A stretch of 64,000 nt of DNA from Acanthosoma haemorrhoidale (Eukaryota > Arthropoda > Insecta > Hemiptera > Acanthosomatidae), in assembly GCA_930367205.1 (NCBI GenBank), contig OV884011.1, positions 39,941,754 through 40,005,753 of the forward strand, written 5' to 3'. Positions 23,801 to 32,415 of the stretch are shown here, one piece after another (within the stretch, counting starts at the first letter, position 1; each line of letters begins with the position of its first letter). A program made the position numbers and the translations under genes. The notes beneath the pieces were generated by a model, which searched no databases, was not told the origin of the DNA, and worked only from the letters and a program-made list of their open reading frames with translations.

Positions 23801-26419
23801 CAATGTCTTTTACCATATTTTCAAATTTTATTGTACAACTAAACATTCTAACACTTTAATACTCTATAATAAACTTTAATTCCAAATTTTTACATGGGCC
23901 TGATTGCTGTTATATTAAATTATTCCAATTGATTTTAATTTTCCAGTTTTTCTATATATTTTACCATAATTTTAACTTTGATTTTACACTATAATAAACT
24001 TTAATTTCTTAACTTTACACGTGCCTAATTGCCATTTTTTAATAATAGTTTTTTCTATTAATTTTTAATTTTTTATTTTATTTATGTATTTTTTATTTTA
24101 CTTTTTTACATTTATCCGATTAGCATTATTTCATAATAATGAAGTATAAATCTTTTTTCTTTTTCTTTTTATAATTATATTCGATAGTATTAAAAACATC
24201 CCTGGAGTTATTTTTAATTTCTTTCCATTTGTTTATTTGTATGTTGTTCGTATTGAACTCGCCAAGGGGAATTTCACTAGCATGATATAAAATGTTAAAT
24301 TTGACTCTATTCCAATTCAAATTTTTAAATATTGTACTTTTAAATCTATTTATAATTTTTACTGGTTCTAAATTCTTTAATTGCTGACTCTCTAAATTAT
24401 CATGATTGTTAATTATTTGTCTTTCATCAGGATCAATTACCGGTTTATTATTTATGCATGTTAATTTTTTCTCGAATTTAACTTCCATTTTTAAAGGATG
24501 TACTTTTTTATCCATTTCTATATTAGAATCTTTGAAAAAATTTAGTTCAATGTTCTCTTTTTTATTGTCAATTTTTTCAACTTTTTCATCTATACTACGT
24601 TTATTTACGTTATTTCGTTCGTCAATACTACGTTTATTTTCATTAAATTGTTCGTCCATATTACTTTTATTTTCGTTACATTGTTCGTCCGTACTACGTT
24701 TATTTTCGTCCAAGTCCAATTTACAATTAATTTCATTAAATTTGTCCATACAATATCGATGGTTTTCGTCTATTTTTTCCTCTATACTACGTTTATTTAC
24801 GTTATTTTGTTCGTCAATACTACGTTTATTTTCATTACATGTTTCGTTAATATCTATACTACGTTTATTTTCGTCAATACTTCTATTCCGTTCTTTAAAA
24901 CCTTCGTCTAATATACGATTCTGTTTTTTAAAACCTTCGTCTACTATACGATTCTGTTCTTTAAAATTTTCCTTACAATATTGATTATGTTCGTCTAATT
25001 TTTTCATCATTAACCTAAAAAACGTTTTTATCTCACTTTCCTCGCGACTCGATTCATTTACGTTGTCCATGACTGAATTTCAGCGATATAAATCCCTACC
25101 ACAAACACAATTTTTTAACACTTTTTGACCTAACCTTTATATCAAATTTAAACAATTTTTTGTGACACACTTTATCCAATCAATCCTTTAACCAGATTTC
25201 CTCAATTAACATGTCCTAGTTCGCGGGCGCCAAATATTCTAATATTTTAGCTTGATTGATATTATTAATAATATTTTAATTATATTTTCTTTCATATAAT
25301 TTTAAAAAACTTTTATATTTTATAACTTTTACGTTAATTCAGGGTTCTGTTAATAATTATCTAGGAAACTTCTGGCAAAAGGTTTATTGGATTCATTTAC
25401 ACACATTAAGATAACTAAAATTGATATACAAAAATAAAATATACGTACGTAATAAAGAATACTATTAAGACTAACATAAAAATGGTACCTTGTAAATTAT
25501 TCTTAACTGTATACTAATACTGGCCAGTGCTTCTTGTGGATATATGTTCGTTGGTAGTTTTCTTTTGCTTGATCCAAATCGTCATACTTGCGCGTCCTTG
25601 GTCTTCGTGTTGAGTGAAAGTGGGCCCACGAGGCGGTGGGTCGCCGTGCCTTCGCAAGGGTGCTACCTGGGTCCTTCTCTGCCTGCTCCGGACGAAAGAA
25701 TGAGACCTTTTCCTTGTCCTGCGGATCTTTATATTACCTACCACTGCCTTCTTGACTCTTCATCTCTTTGGTTGTTCGGATATTTATTACTTTGCTTAAA
25801 TTAGAAGTTTATATAATAAATGTTTATATTAAATATGATATTATTTTTATTTCAATTATTAATAATTAATATGACGACAGTAAAAACGTTCATACTTTCA
25901 AAAATGAATCACGGATCGTTGTTCAATGCTCGCTAATTTCGAGTTTATTTAAACAAACACTATTAAAAATCATCATTTTAAAATATCACAACACTATATA
26001 GACAAGGCTTCAGTAAGTCTTTTGTCTACTGTTTTGTGTGATACACGTTACGTTAGGAGTGTGGGTACCTCACAATATCAGTGAACGGAATAAAGAAGAT
26101 CGTATGTCAATTGCCACAAGTCTGCTCTCAAATTAACATAATTTTGTTATTTAATGAGAGCAAAATAAATGTCTGATAAAAAAACCATCATCATAAGTTA
26201 CTTATAACTCGACCTAATAGCTAAAAGCTTCTGATAAATCAATTTTTTTAATGGTTATTCAATGCAGTTAGAAGTTTTTTGTTTCCTTTTCAGATTGCTC
26301 ATTATAAAATTCCAAAATACATAAAATTTGTTGAGGAATTCCCACTTACACCTACCGGAAAAGTGAAAAAATTCCTACTGAAGGAAATACTCAAGAAAGA
26401 GCTCCGTGAGGAAAAATAG
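2626..26419 (+). CDS. ACSF2: Acyl-CoA synthetase, ACSF2-like, 12 coding exons
   Basis: Exons 2626-2826, 4390-4518, 12750-12973, 14113-14224, 14334-14429, 15535-15683, 16881-17070, 17149-17256, 18374-18522, 20676-20817, 22399-22509 and 26294-26419 join in frame to 578 residues (human ACSF2 is about 615 with its presequence). All introns are GT-AG. Family motifs appear in order: [12 protein letters not shown] start, [14 protein letters not shown]-loop [12 protein letters not shown] split across exons 4/5, [25 protein letters not shown], the D-loop [20 protein letters not shown], and the C-terminal PTGKVKKF whose lysine is the catalytic one. By family knowledge it activates a fatty acid with ATP and CoA, usually medium-chain and mitochondrial for ACSF2. 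No clear mitochondrial presequence is visible, and the 5' end is uncertain: ATG 2626 or upstream mini-exons. Introns are heavily loaded with transposons but no coding exon is broken. A neighbouring 4CL-like or long-chain subfamily is less likely because of the NPAYQ..ELGY block. Confidence 0.9.
3384..3593 (+). mobile_element. 5'-truncated LINE tail with 13-bp target duplication
   Basis: The segment from about 3410 to 3565 matches the 3' UTR of the Jockey-like LINEs at 57.5-64 kb (tccatccgcctttt...ggcattccacaccc) and ends in a poly(A) tract. The 13-bp repeat aacgtcacttatt flanks it at 3384-3396 and 3581-3593, as expected for target-primed reverse transcription. It sits in intron 1 of the synthetase gene in the sense orientation and is diverged from the 59-62 kb copies by scattered substitutions. 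Confidence 0.85.
4390..4518 (+). CDS. ACSF2: ACSF2-like exon 2
   Basis: Residues 68-110, with the substrate-fold block [17 protein letters not shown]. Acceptor attactag, donor gtaagt, phase 0 at both ends. Confidence 0.9.
5405..5815 (-). pseudogene. Ty1/copia pol relic (integrase region)
   Basis: Read on the minus strand, 5815-5705 gives an integrase C-terminal block ([20 protein letters not shown], then LPQALWAEL). Further downstream come HIPKQRR and [18 protein letters not shown] followed by SRDVVFNE, the copia hallmark. Several stops and a frameshift interrupt it. A dead Ty1/copia insertion within intron 2. The sequence on to about 6480 may belong to it, but I could not read further motifs. 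Confidence 0.75.
7229..7715 (-). pseudogene. Ty3/gypsy integrase C-terminal relic
   Basis: Minus-strand frames give [15 protein letters not shown] (the QSNGxAER motif carrying the catalytic Glu) and, after a frame change, [20 protein letters not shown], resembling the tail of gypsy-class pol polyproteins. Broken by frameshifts. Probably a different element from the relic immediately to its right, because both contain the same integrase motif. Confidence 0.6.
7877..8257 (-). pseudogene. Ty3/gypsy integrase core relic
   Basis: A 126-codon open stretch contains [15 protein letters not shown] and [20 protein letters not shown], the second half of a gypsy-type integrase core (HP.(T/S)NGQAER). The DNG catalytic segment is altered to TMNHN. 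An inactive fragment in intron 2 of the synthetase gene. Confidence 0.7.
8276..8562 (+). repeat. Possible solo LTR
   Basis: The segment starts TGTTATG and ends GGCAACA, with a TATATAAG box near 8386 and AATAAA near 8498, the order expected inside an LTR. No second copy or target duplication is visible in this window, so the borders are guesses. Confidence 0.35.
9140..10052 (-). repeat. Diverged LTR of a Ty3/gypsy element
   Basis: This block is a diverged relative of the 759-bp LTRs at 22701-23459 and 25235-25993. Shared landmarks are ctctgttaat followed by ctggcaaaagg, actggccag, ctgccttcttgac, the atgatccacggatc region and the terminal atatcacaaca. On the minus strand it would be the 3' LTR of the gag/integrase relic to its right. 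The left border is approximate. Confidence 0.65.
10388..11700 (-). pseudogene. Degenerate Ty3/gypsy internal region (gag and integrase)
   Basis: On the minus strand, 11700-11340 reads as a gag C-terminus ending in a zinc knuckle [14 protein letters not shown] (C-x2-C-x4-H-x4-C, about 11385-11344). Further along, 10597-10388 gives [16 protein letters not shown] and [12 protein letters not shown], the second half of an integrase core. Order gag, integrase, LTR is correct for a minus-strand gypsy element. Protease, RT and RNase H are largely deleted between about 11.2 and 10.6 kb, and no 5' LTR is seen. Located in intron 2. Confidence 0.7.
12750..12973 (+). CDS. ACSF2: ACSF2-like exon 3
   Basis: Residues 111-184 plus two bases. 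[20 protein letters not shown] is diagnostic of ACSF2-type synthetases. The intron before it is about 8.2 kb and carries copia, gypsy and LTR remnants. Confidence 0.9.
14113..14224 (+). CDS. ACSF2: ACSF2-like exon 4
   Basis: Residues 185-222. Ends with [11 protein letters not shown], the first half of the AMP-binding P-loop. Donor gtagat, phase 0. Confidence 0.88.
14334..14429 (+). CDS. ACSF2: ACSF2-like exon 5
   Basis: Residues 223-254. Starts with [14 protein letters not shown], completing the P-loop that grips the ATP phosphates. The intron before it is only 109 bp. Confidence 0.9.
15535..15683 (+). CDS. ACSF2: ACSF2-like exon 6
   Basis: Residues 255-303 plus two bases. Contains [14 protein letters not shown] (the VPxFHxxG motif) and the ITMILPGP segment. 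Donor gtatta is weak but gives the only in-frame join to exon 7. Confidence 0.85.
15985..16560 (-). pseudogene. Tc1-like transposase relic
   Basis: Minus-strand reading gives a degraded transposase: [14 protein letters not shown] near 16410, [15 protein letters not shown] at about 16215-16170 (the DNARPH block with the second catalytic Asp), [10 protein letters not shown], and the C-terminal [14 protein letters not shown]. Stops and frameshifts interrupt it. It occupies intron 6 of the synthetase gene, antisense. Confidence 0.7.
16881..17070 (+). CDS. ACSF2: ACSF2-like exon 7
   Basis: Residues 304-367. NIMYGTPTM opens the exon, followed by [15 protein letters not shown], the region that positions the adenine. 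Donor gtgagt, phase 0. Confidence 0.9.
17149..17256 (+). CDS. ACSF2: ACSF2-like exon 8
   Basis: Residues 368-403. [11 protein letters not shown] is the YGxTE-type motif whose Thr and Glu contact Mg-[14 protein letters not shown] follows. The preceding intron is 78 bp. Confidence 0.9.
18374..18522 (+). CDS. ACSF2: ACSF2-like exon 9
   Basis: Residues 404-453. [20 protein letters not shown] corresponds to the PGEL(C/W)xRG block. It ends KAGWFKSG, just before the conserved Asp supplied by exon 10. Confidence 0.9.
18880..20520 (-). pseudogene. LINE reverse transcriptase relic(s)
   Basis: At 19945-19880 the minus strand reads [20 protein letters not shown], a clear LINE RT entry motif, followed after a stop by ANYIG and a degraded [15 protein letters not shown] at about 19840. 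A QGGF remnant follows, as in RTE/CR1-type elements. Flanking 19.4-19.65 kb has INRLITI and ATINGYS patches that could belong to a Penelope-like element, but this is weak. Many stops. In intron 9 of the synthetase gene; outer borders are approximate. Confidence 0.5.
20556..20700 (+). repeat. Tandem duplication spanning the exon-10 acceptor
   Basis: Two adjacent copies of about 72 bp each contain catttaaagatattt, atattaatttaatttttt and a pyrimidine tract before an AG (tgctgaggagat and tgttgaagagat). The second copy carries the acceptor actually needed for frame; the first holds a decayed pseudo-acceptor. Confidence 0.7.
20676..20817 (+). CDS. ACSF2: ACSF2-like exon 10
   Basis: Residues 453-500. 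Starts with the conserved GD (the Asp that binds the ribose hydroxyls), then the hinge motif [20 protein letters not shown]. The splice acceptor region is duplicated just upstream (about 20556-20627). Confidence 0.9.
22399..22509 (+). CDS. ACSF2: ACSF2-like exon 11
   Basis: Residues 501-537. [15 protein letters not shown] is the V.GV.D...GE motif of the C-terminal lid domain, ending DYCKGK. The following intron holds a complete LTR element. Confidence 0.9.
22701..23459 (-). repeat. 3' LTR of the short retrotransposon
   Basis: 759 bp, almost identical to 25235-25993; one visible difference is gagagctttt here against gagacctttt in the other copy. It contains GC-rich and AT-rich halves; short ORFs inside it are duplicated with the LTR and are not genes. 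Confidence 0.92.
24126..25070 (-). CDS. Coiled-coil protein of the non-autonomous LTR element (gag-like)
   Basis: An uninterrupted 314-residue ORF occupies most of the element's interior. The N-terminal part has degenerate 11-14-residue repeats around [10 protein letters not shown] and NVNKRSIDE, rich in Asn, Glu, Lys and Asp, which should form a long coiled coil. Repeats of [12 protein letters not shown] lie before them. The C-terminal part is basic ([16 protein letters not shown]; ending in a lysine run). There is no zinc knuckle, protease or other enzyme motif. Position and charge suggest a structural gag-like protein, but I recognise no family. The intact frame suggests recent activity, with replication enzymes supplied by another element. 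Confidence 0.7.
   Translation of the reverse strand: MDNVNESSREESEIKTFFRLMMKKLDEHNQYCKENFKEQNRIVDEGFKKQNRILDEGFKERNRSIDENKRSIDINETCNENKRSIDEQNNVNKRSIEEKIDENHRYCMDKFNEINCKLDLDENKRSTDEQCNENKSNMDEQFNENKRSIDERNNVNKRSIDEKVEKIDNKKENIELNFFKDSNIEMDKKVHPLKMEVKFEKKLTCINNKPVIDPDERQIINNHDNLESQQLKNLEPVKIINRFKSTIFKNLNWNRVKFNILYHASEIPLGEFNTNNIQINKWKEIKNNSRDVFNTIEYNYKKKKKKDLYFIIMK
25213..25232 (-). other. Primer-binding site of the LTR element
   Basis: TGGCGCCCGCGAACTAGGAC directly follows the 5' LTR after two T residues. The TGGCGCCC start fits a tRNA 3' end such as that of tRNA-Lys; the exact tRNA is not certain. Confidence 0.7.
25235..25993 (-). repeat. 5' LTR of the short retrotransposon
   Basis: 759 bp. 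On the minus strand it is the upstream LTR and is followed at once by the primer-binding site. Confidence 0.92.
26294..26419 (+). CDS. ACSF2: ACSF2-like exon 12 (terminal)
   Basis: Residues 538-578 and the TAG stop. [19 protein letters not shown] is followed by PTGKVKKF, which carries the catalytic lysine. Confidence 0.9.
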   Translation: MAHYKIPKYIKFVEEFPLTPTGKVKKFLLKEILKKELREEK

Positions 26420-26494
26420 ACTCAAGTTTATATTAAATTGATTGCAGGAAACTAGTTTTAGAATGGAAAAAATCTGTTGTAGTTTTATACATAG

Positions 26495-26500
26495 AATAAA
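26495..26500 (+). terminator. Poly(A) signal of the ACSF2-like gene
   Basis: AATAAA lies 76 bases after the stop codon, a normal 3' UTR distance. Confidence 0.7.
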
Positions 26501-28185
26501 AAAATTATTGTTCCATAATATAAATAACAATTAAAAAATAAATTGTTTATTCAAGTTGTTATTTATTAATATTGACAGTAATGATTTGTGACTTGACCAA
26601 ACACTCTCTTGTTACTTGAATTTATTTTAATTTTTCATTTTTATATCATTAAGGAAAAGAAAGTTCCTCTGAAGGTTTATATATTTTCCTACTTTACTTA
26701 CTAATGAAATCTAATTAGCATGTATCCCCGATGAAACATTGTTTATCCTGATGCCCATGGTTTTTGGCATCTCTCCTTTGGGATCTAAACCCTTGAGCTT
26801 GGACATTACTCTATCTTACTATTAAGATTACCTTAAGATTACTATTAAGATTCATAAAAAGGGTCATTTGTGACTCTTGTACCAAAAATTAGTAACAAAA
26901 ATTAAATAACAGCACCTCTCCATTTAAATAAATACATTTTTGTGGTTTTAAGGCGCAATGCATAACTGTGGGAGTCAACAAAGCAAGTTGCATTTTTTGC
27001 TTCTTGTGAAAGTTTACAAAAGTGGCTGGGAACTGATAAAAGTCACTGAATTTAGTCAGTATATAGTGATTTTTCTTTTCAATTTTATTATAATTGTAAC
27101 CAATTATTTACTTTTTAATTAATTATTAATTTTTGGTTTGTGAAAAATCAAATAAGGTGTTTTCCTGGCCTAAAAATGGTCGACTTTATATGGAGAAATA
27201 CTGTACTCTGTGCAATAGATACAGAGGTGATTTGCTACATGTATTCACTTAATGATTACAGAGTCATAATTTTAGCAAATATAATAATAATTGAGAGGGC
27301 AACAATACTGGGGTCTGCAAAATTAATAAATTGCTATCGGAACTGGAAAAAGTCTAAAAATTGTACCAATTTTTTGGTCATTGTATAAAAGTTAAATTAA
27401 TTGTATATTACAACTCAATAGAATATTTGTTTATTACCACAAAACAAGAACATTTTATTCACATTAATAATAAATTTTCCCCTATTCTGCATTATCTAAT
27501 CTTACTGTGTATTAATTATATTGTTAAAATCTTTTTGTATCTTTTATATATTTTATATTTTTTTTTTCAAACCTATTTCATTACTGTATATTCAATCAAT
27601 TTGATACAGAGCATTGTGACTGGAAGGACTCTTATTTACTTCAACGTATTAAGCTGTCTTCATTCAAAAAATAGCTCTTGATAATTTCTAATGTTTTTGT
27701 AATAATTTAATGAATATTATCATTGCTGGGGATGTCTATCTCTACTAATGCTTTTTTTTCTTTATTATCTAACAAGGTTATCTAGTGTATTTTTAATGGC
27801 AGTATGCTCGGTTTGATTTCAGTGCAAAGTTACTGATTTGTTAAAAAGTATTACAGCTCGCTGATATAATAGTTGGTTGTTTGATGTCAATGAGTTTTTA
27901 GGACTTGGCTGCAATTTGAAGGGCAATTACTGTTATTATTCGAATTTCCCATTTCCTCCAACTGTTATTATTATACAGACTATTAAATAGATGGTGTATT
28001 ATTACACAAAGAGGTAAAAAAGTGGGTACCCTGTTGCACTGCTATTTAGCTCTTCTCCTAACTCTCTCCCAGCTTTCAGATGATGGCAGATAAAACCATA
28101 ATTCATCTGAAAAGTGGTGTGCAGCTGCATTTTTTTGACAAAGAAGGAGTTATGGTGAAGGAGAAGTTTGATTTGGGTTGGGCTT
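26501..28185. other. Intergenic AT-rich stretch after the synthetase gene
   Basis: No convincing gene. Open stretches at 27140-27681 are AT-rich, lack family motifs and look like chance ORFs. Confidence 0.5.
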
Positions 28186-28335
28186 AATTGCTTCAAGAGT
28201 TAAGGGTGGCCCTCATGGAAGAATATAAAATATCCCTCAGGAATTTATTCAAAACCTTGTTAGGTCAATTCCCCATCAAATGCCCTAATAAACGCAAGAG
28301 ACGGAAACACACCCTATTTTTTTAATTTCAAATTA
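28186..28335 (+). pseudogene. Tc1-like transposase C-terminal relic
   Basis: Plus-strand reading gives NIPQEFIQNLVRSIPHQMP at about 28231-28284, the W..IPQ..I..LV.SMP motif that ends Tc1 transposases. Preceded by a stop and by degraded sequence. Confidence 0.55.
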
Positions 28336-28687
28336 CTTGATAAAAATTATTTTTTTAAAATACCTATGTGGAGACTTTAATAAAAAATTGATTCAGCATA
28401 GATATTCAAATTAACATTTGAATGGACAGGATTTTTCTGGTGTATTTAAGATGAGTTGTGATGAACATTTGAACAAATTTCGTCCCAAATACTACTACAA
28501 TAATAGTTCTTAAACAGAAAAAATTACTTATGGTAGATTAATCAATGAGAAAAAATAAAAACACTGATTCTTTATTTGTAATCATATTAAACTTTCAGTC
28601 TATAGAAAAATTAGTACCCTAAAAATTAGAAATTAGGTCATCATAAACTACATATTGTTAGTAATAGTTATTGAAAAATACATATTT

Positions 28688-31600
28688 CTATGGCCTCAAT
28701 AAAAGTGATCCTGTCATATTTGGTGACGGATTCACTAGATTGATGCCCCAACCTCCTGGAGGCCTGTAGGGAAGGCTCCAATTTTCTGTAGGGTGACTGC
28801 TCAGAGGCAGGACCGGAGGTTTCTGAGTCAAATTTGCTGGGCTAGTTTGATTGCATTCTTGTTGGGGGCCTTGACTCCCTAGCATTGAAGGCCTGGTCTG
28901 CTGACTTCCTGCCCCCCTGAATAGCATGCTTAGAATAGTCATCATTGTCTGTGCCGGATTTGGTCTTCTGTTCCTGACCTCTTCTGACCGAGAGTTGTGA
29001 TGGTTGTATCCCCAACCGTTGTGGCTCTCCTTGGATATGCTTTCGTCCTCTTGGCTCAAAGAAGCATCTTCACCTATGGAGCAGAAGATTAACCTTCATT
29101 AATCACTACACTTAAGTTAAAAATTAATTGCATTTAATTTTTTTTTATAAATATGATTAATTAAGCCTTACTCAGTTCATAATTTGCCTATAAACAGTGC
29201 TCAATAGCCTTATTCGTTGATTTCTGTATTAATAATAAGTTGGAAGTTTGAATTAACCTCAAGATTAGCCAATGCCAATAAATTTAAATTTAATGTAACA
29301 AATAATTTTGAAACAATAATTTTTACTAATTGGGTTAGGAACTTCCCTGCTGTGTATCCCCCCCTTAATCTTGCATATTATAATCATATTTTCATGATAT
29401 CCAATTTAATCTATTAATTACAATTAAATTGACCTAGAGGAGTGAGTTTTTGGTTAAAATAGTTTGTATGGTGACAGTGTTTGAACCTTGGCTTCAAGGT
29501 ACCTGCTCCTTCTTGGATTTTCAGATATTGACTATGGGGGAAGAGGTTTCCCATTAGGTATCAGTTTGGGTGAGGAAAAGCTCTTCAGAGAGTACAGACC
29601 AGCCGTGAGACAAGTTGTTGAAGAGAGGTTGCAAGTATGAAACCAGAGCATAAACACCACCAGGCGTAATGAAACCAACCCATTTCCTGACATCAAAGAA
29701 TATGTGTTGATATTAGCTCTAATAGTAAGCAAATATTATTTTAATTAGATAAAACTCTAAAGCCAATTATGTTGTTATGAAACATTTGAAATAGATAAAT
29801 TATGTACTAGAGCCATATAGAACCACGAGATAATATTAATTAAAGCATTATGATGTAAAATTTTTATTCTTTATAAACTTTTTTGAATGTTCTTTTGCTC
29901 TTTATAAAAAGGCATTCAAAAACGTAATTAGTGTAGAAAATTAATTATAAAATTATGTATAGAGCCATATAGAAACCCGGGATAATATTAATTATAGCAT
30001 TATGATATAAAACTTTTATTCTTTATAAACTTTTTTGAATCTTCTTTTGCTCTTTATAAATAAGAAAGTAAAAATACTTTTATGAGGACGGTATCAGTAC
30101 AATATCTTCAGCCATGCTCAAGCTGGGACAAGTCTAATCCTGAGTTATCTTCTACTCAAATCATTCTTCAAGATATAAAGGTTCCTTTATATTTTTAAGG
30201 CATTCAAAAACTTAATTAGTTATAAAATTAATTATAGGTCCGCATTTATTCTAAAAAACAAAAATAAGACATTGATGTAGGAAGCACATATGTATAAAAA
30301 TTTAACAATTAATAAAAATATTGTATCCTTTTTGTTAATTTTTAATGGTTAAGGTTATAAGGTAAAATAATCTTATGTGCATTTTGAATGGTTAATGTTA
30401 TCCTTTGAGGCACAATATCACTAAGATTTTAAAGAAAAATAAAACTCAAGGTGCAAAGAATTTTTTTTAATGACAAAAAAATAAAAATTGTTTAAAAATG
30501 AATTTTAATTTATTAAGCTGGGTTAACAAATATTCCATCATCCATAAAAATCTAAGAAAAATATGGGTCAGTTTTTAACCCACCTGCATGTAAATTGCTC
30601 CAGGCATTCCATAATTATGCTGGAGTACACACACATCCATATATAGAGATTTACATTGATAAATAGCAATCATTATATAAACAAAAATTGGTATTTAAAA
30701 TCAATGGATCATTTATAAAATATAATCAAACCAGATGACACTCCTAAAAAAATAAAGAAATTTCCATAAAACAGTGAAGATTATTTTATGTAATTGGAAT
30801 GCAGCAGGATCTATTGGTTAAAATTCGGAACTAATTGAGTACAGAATGAAAAAGTTAGATTTTGAAGATCTGGTACTAAATACAAATTTTCTGACGAGGT
30901 AGACAGGCCCTGATAGAACGAGCTAGTTCTTCCTAATGCTCAACATTATGCAATAAATAAGCCATTTTTTCGATTCATTTCCAACTTATTCATTTTTTCT
31001 TGCTTGAACGTTTGTTCACCTGGACACCTCCTGTGTGACTTTTTTTTAATCAAGAGCCGAGGTAAGAACACCTGAGATATTTTACGAAATCTGGATTCTT
31101 CAACCCCTCACGAAAGAGCTAAATGTAAGTTTGAAGTTACTACTAATATTTTTTCTAGATTTAACTAGTTTTGTGTAAATTCTGACTACAAATTTCTCTT
31201 TTTTGGATTCCTTTAGATTTGCCAGATGCAATTGTTCCCATCTATCAATTATATTGAGGTCATCGAGTCTGACAAGGAAAGTCTGCAAGATTTTGACACA
31301 GATGTGGACCAGTCCAATGACGATGCAGCCCCAAGGCCCTTTCTTCACGCATAATAGTTCTTCTGCAGTTGTAAAGCGTATTTCTTCCCCGATTATAGAC
31401 ACGGGCTGGGACATTACACAACCATGACATCAGCTGAAGATCTCTTGGAAAACAGAACAACTATTGTCGGGTCCTTCGAAAGAACAAAAAGTAGCTACCA
31501 CCAACATTTGTAAATTCATAAGAACGATCCGAAAAAATCAACTTCAACAAAATCAGTTTGTCTTCAAAAAAGATAAGGTTATTGTGTCTTACAGAAAAAA

Positions 31601-32415
31601 AAAAAAAAAGAAAAAAAAAAGAGAGTACTATTATAGTCAATAGTTCTTGAAGATTAAAAAACACAAGAATAATAATTCTTAAATGATGTGCATTTGATTC
31701 TCACCCTGGAAAGTGGAATAACGTAACTAACCAGCACTCTCCAAGAGTCTTGTTCATTATTTATTTATTTTATTTTTTTATCGACTAAATTTTTGTACAG
31801 CAATTATGAACTAAATAGTTCTTTTTGAAATCAATATGAACGAAAAAAAAATTTCAAAGATAGTTGCAGGAGTACACATGAGCTTATTAATACCTATTAA
31901 ATTTTCGTGGAAAACACTACTTTTAATGAAAAATTCATCATATTTGTTTTACTATTGGTCGCTGACAGTCTTTTTTTCAACCAAAATTAAAAAAAAAACT
32001 ATTAAATTTGGCTCGAGCAGAATTACATTCTTTCTGGCCCCCTGATGAAAAATCAGAACATGGCATCTGAGAAGTGACTTAAAACGCTTAAAAGTTGGAG
32101 AGAAACGTGACAGTTACTAGATTCGTGCCGTCTTTTTTATATATCTTCCGTTTTCACATCTCAACCAAAACATATTCGGTATAGCCTAGATGGTTGAATA
32201 CACCTCTAAAATTCAGATCGATTATATCATTTATGCTGCTATCGAAAGTTTTACAGAGCGTCAGGCAGTTGACAATCGTTCCATAGCATACCATCGGGCT
32301 CTGAAAATAATTGGGTAGACTGTAACTAGAAATTATTTATATCGTTACCAGTGTTATCTCGGCAAACCGATGCCTGGATTAAGGCTAGGAGCAAGAAGAA
32401 ACAAAGATAAGCCAT
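28688..32415 (-). CDS. Secreted protein gene S1 (two exons, 150 aa)
   Basis: Exon 1 (32415-32349) encodes a signal peptide, MAYLCFFLLLALIQASVC, then RDNT and one base; donor gtaacg. Exon 2 (29073-28688) follows a good acceptor (ttctgctccatag) and continues in phase as GEDASLSQEDES to the stop, total 150 residues. The mature protein is hydrophilic: an acidic start, HNGWGYNHHNSRSEE, a Gln/Pro-rich middle (GSQGPQQECNQTSPANLTQK with N-glycosylation sites) and a C-terminus with PPGGWGINLVNPSP. A TATA-like run at about 32450-32460 lies 40 bases before the ATG. I recognise no family. The phase-1 intron after the signal peptide (3.3 kb) is the same as in the five other cluster genes. The exon pairing rests on phase and splice sites only. 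Confidence 0.7.
29450..29732. other. Exon-like patch inside the S1 intron
   Basis: The plus strand has a good acceptor (ctccttcttggattttcag) followed by IDYGGRGFPLG and LFREYRPAVRQVVEERLQV to a stop. The minus strand is also open (DVRKWVGFITPGGVYALV). I cannot decide which, if either, is coding; it may be an old mobile-element fragment. Confidence 0.25.
29798..30065. repeat. Imperfect tandem duplication, about 150-bp unit
   Basis: Two copies share agagccatatagaa, gataatattaatta, gcattatgat and ctttataaacttttttgaat. A shorter third echo (ggcattcaaaaacttaatta) lies at about 30199. Located in the S1 intron, no coding content. Confidence 0.6.
30066..31099. other. S1 intron, no feature
   Basis: AT-rich intronic sequence. 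I see no exon, RNA or named repeat. Confidence 0.5.
31100..31463 (-). other. Higher-complexity patch with overlapping open frames
   Basis: Two minus-strand frames are open together (104 codons with GPWGCIVIGLVHICV and ILQTFLVRLDDLN; 66 codons with CNVPARVYNRGRN and ALGLHRHWTGPHLC), and a plus-strand frame is open too. None joins exon 1 of S1 in phase. I recognise no family; a mobile-element or retroposed fragment is possible. Confidence 0.25.

Larger units (their letters stand above)
22697..25997 (-). mobile_element. Complete short LTR retrotransposon without pol
   Basis: Two 759-bp LTRs (22701-23459 and 25235-25993) differ at very few positions. On the minus strand each begins TGTTGTG and ends AGAATA. 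A 4-bp CTAT target duplication flanks the element (22697-22700, 25994-25997). Two bases inside the 5' LTR lies a tRNA-type primer site TGGCGCCCGCGAAC (about 25232-25219), and a purine-rich tract abuts the 3' LTR. The interior is only about 1.8 kb, with one 314-codon ORF and no protease, RT, RNase H or integrase. A recent, non-autonomous gypsy-type insertion in intron 11 of the synthetase gene, antisense. Confidence 0.92.

Noticed and set aside
24406..24984. 192-codon plus-strand ORF
   Set aside because: Antisense shadow of the coiled-coil ORF; its Leu/Ser/Phe composition is what complementing the Asn/Lys/Asp-rich repeats gives.
31260..31460. Cys-containing 66-codon ORF as exon 2 of S1
   Set aside because: No acceptor gives the required phase; the join to 29073 does.
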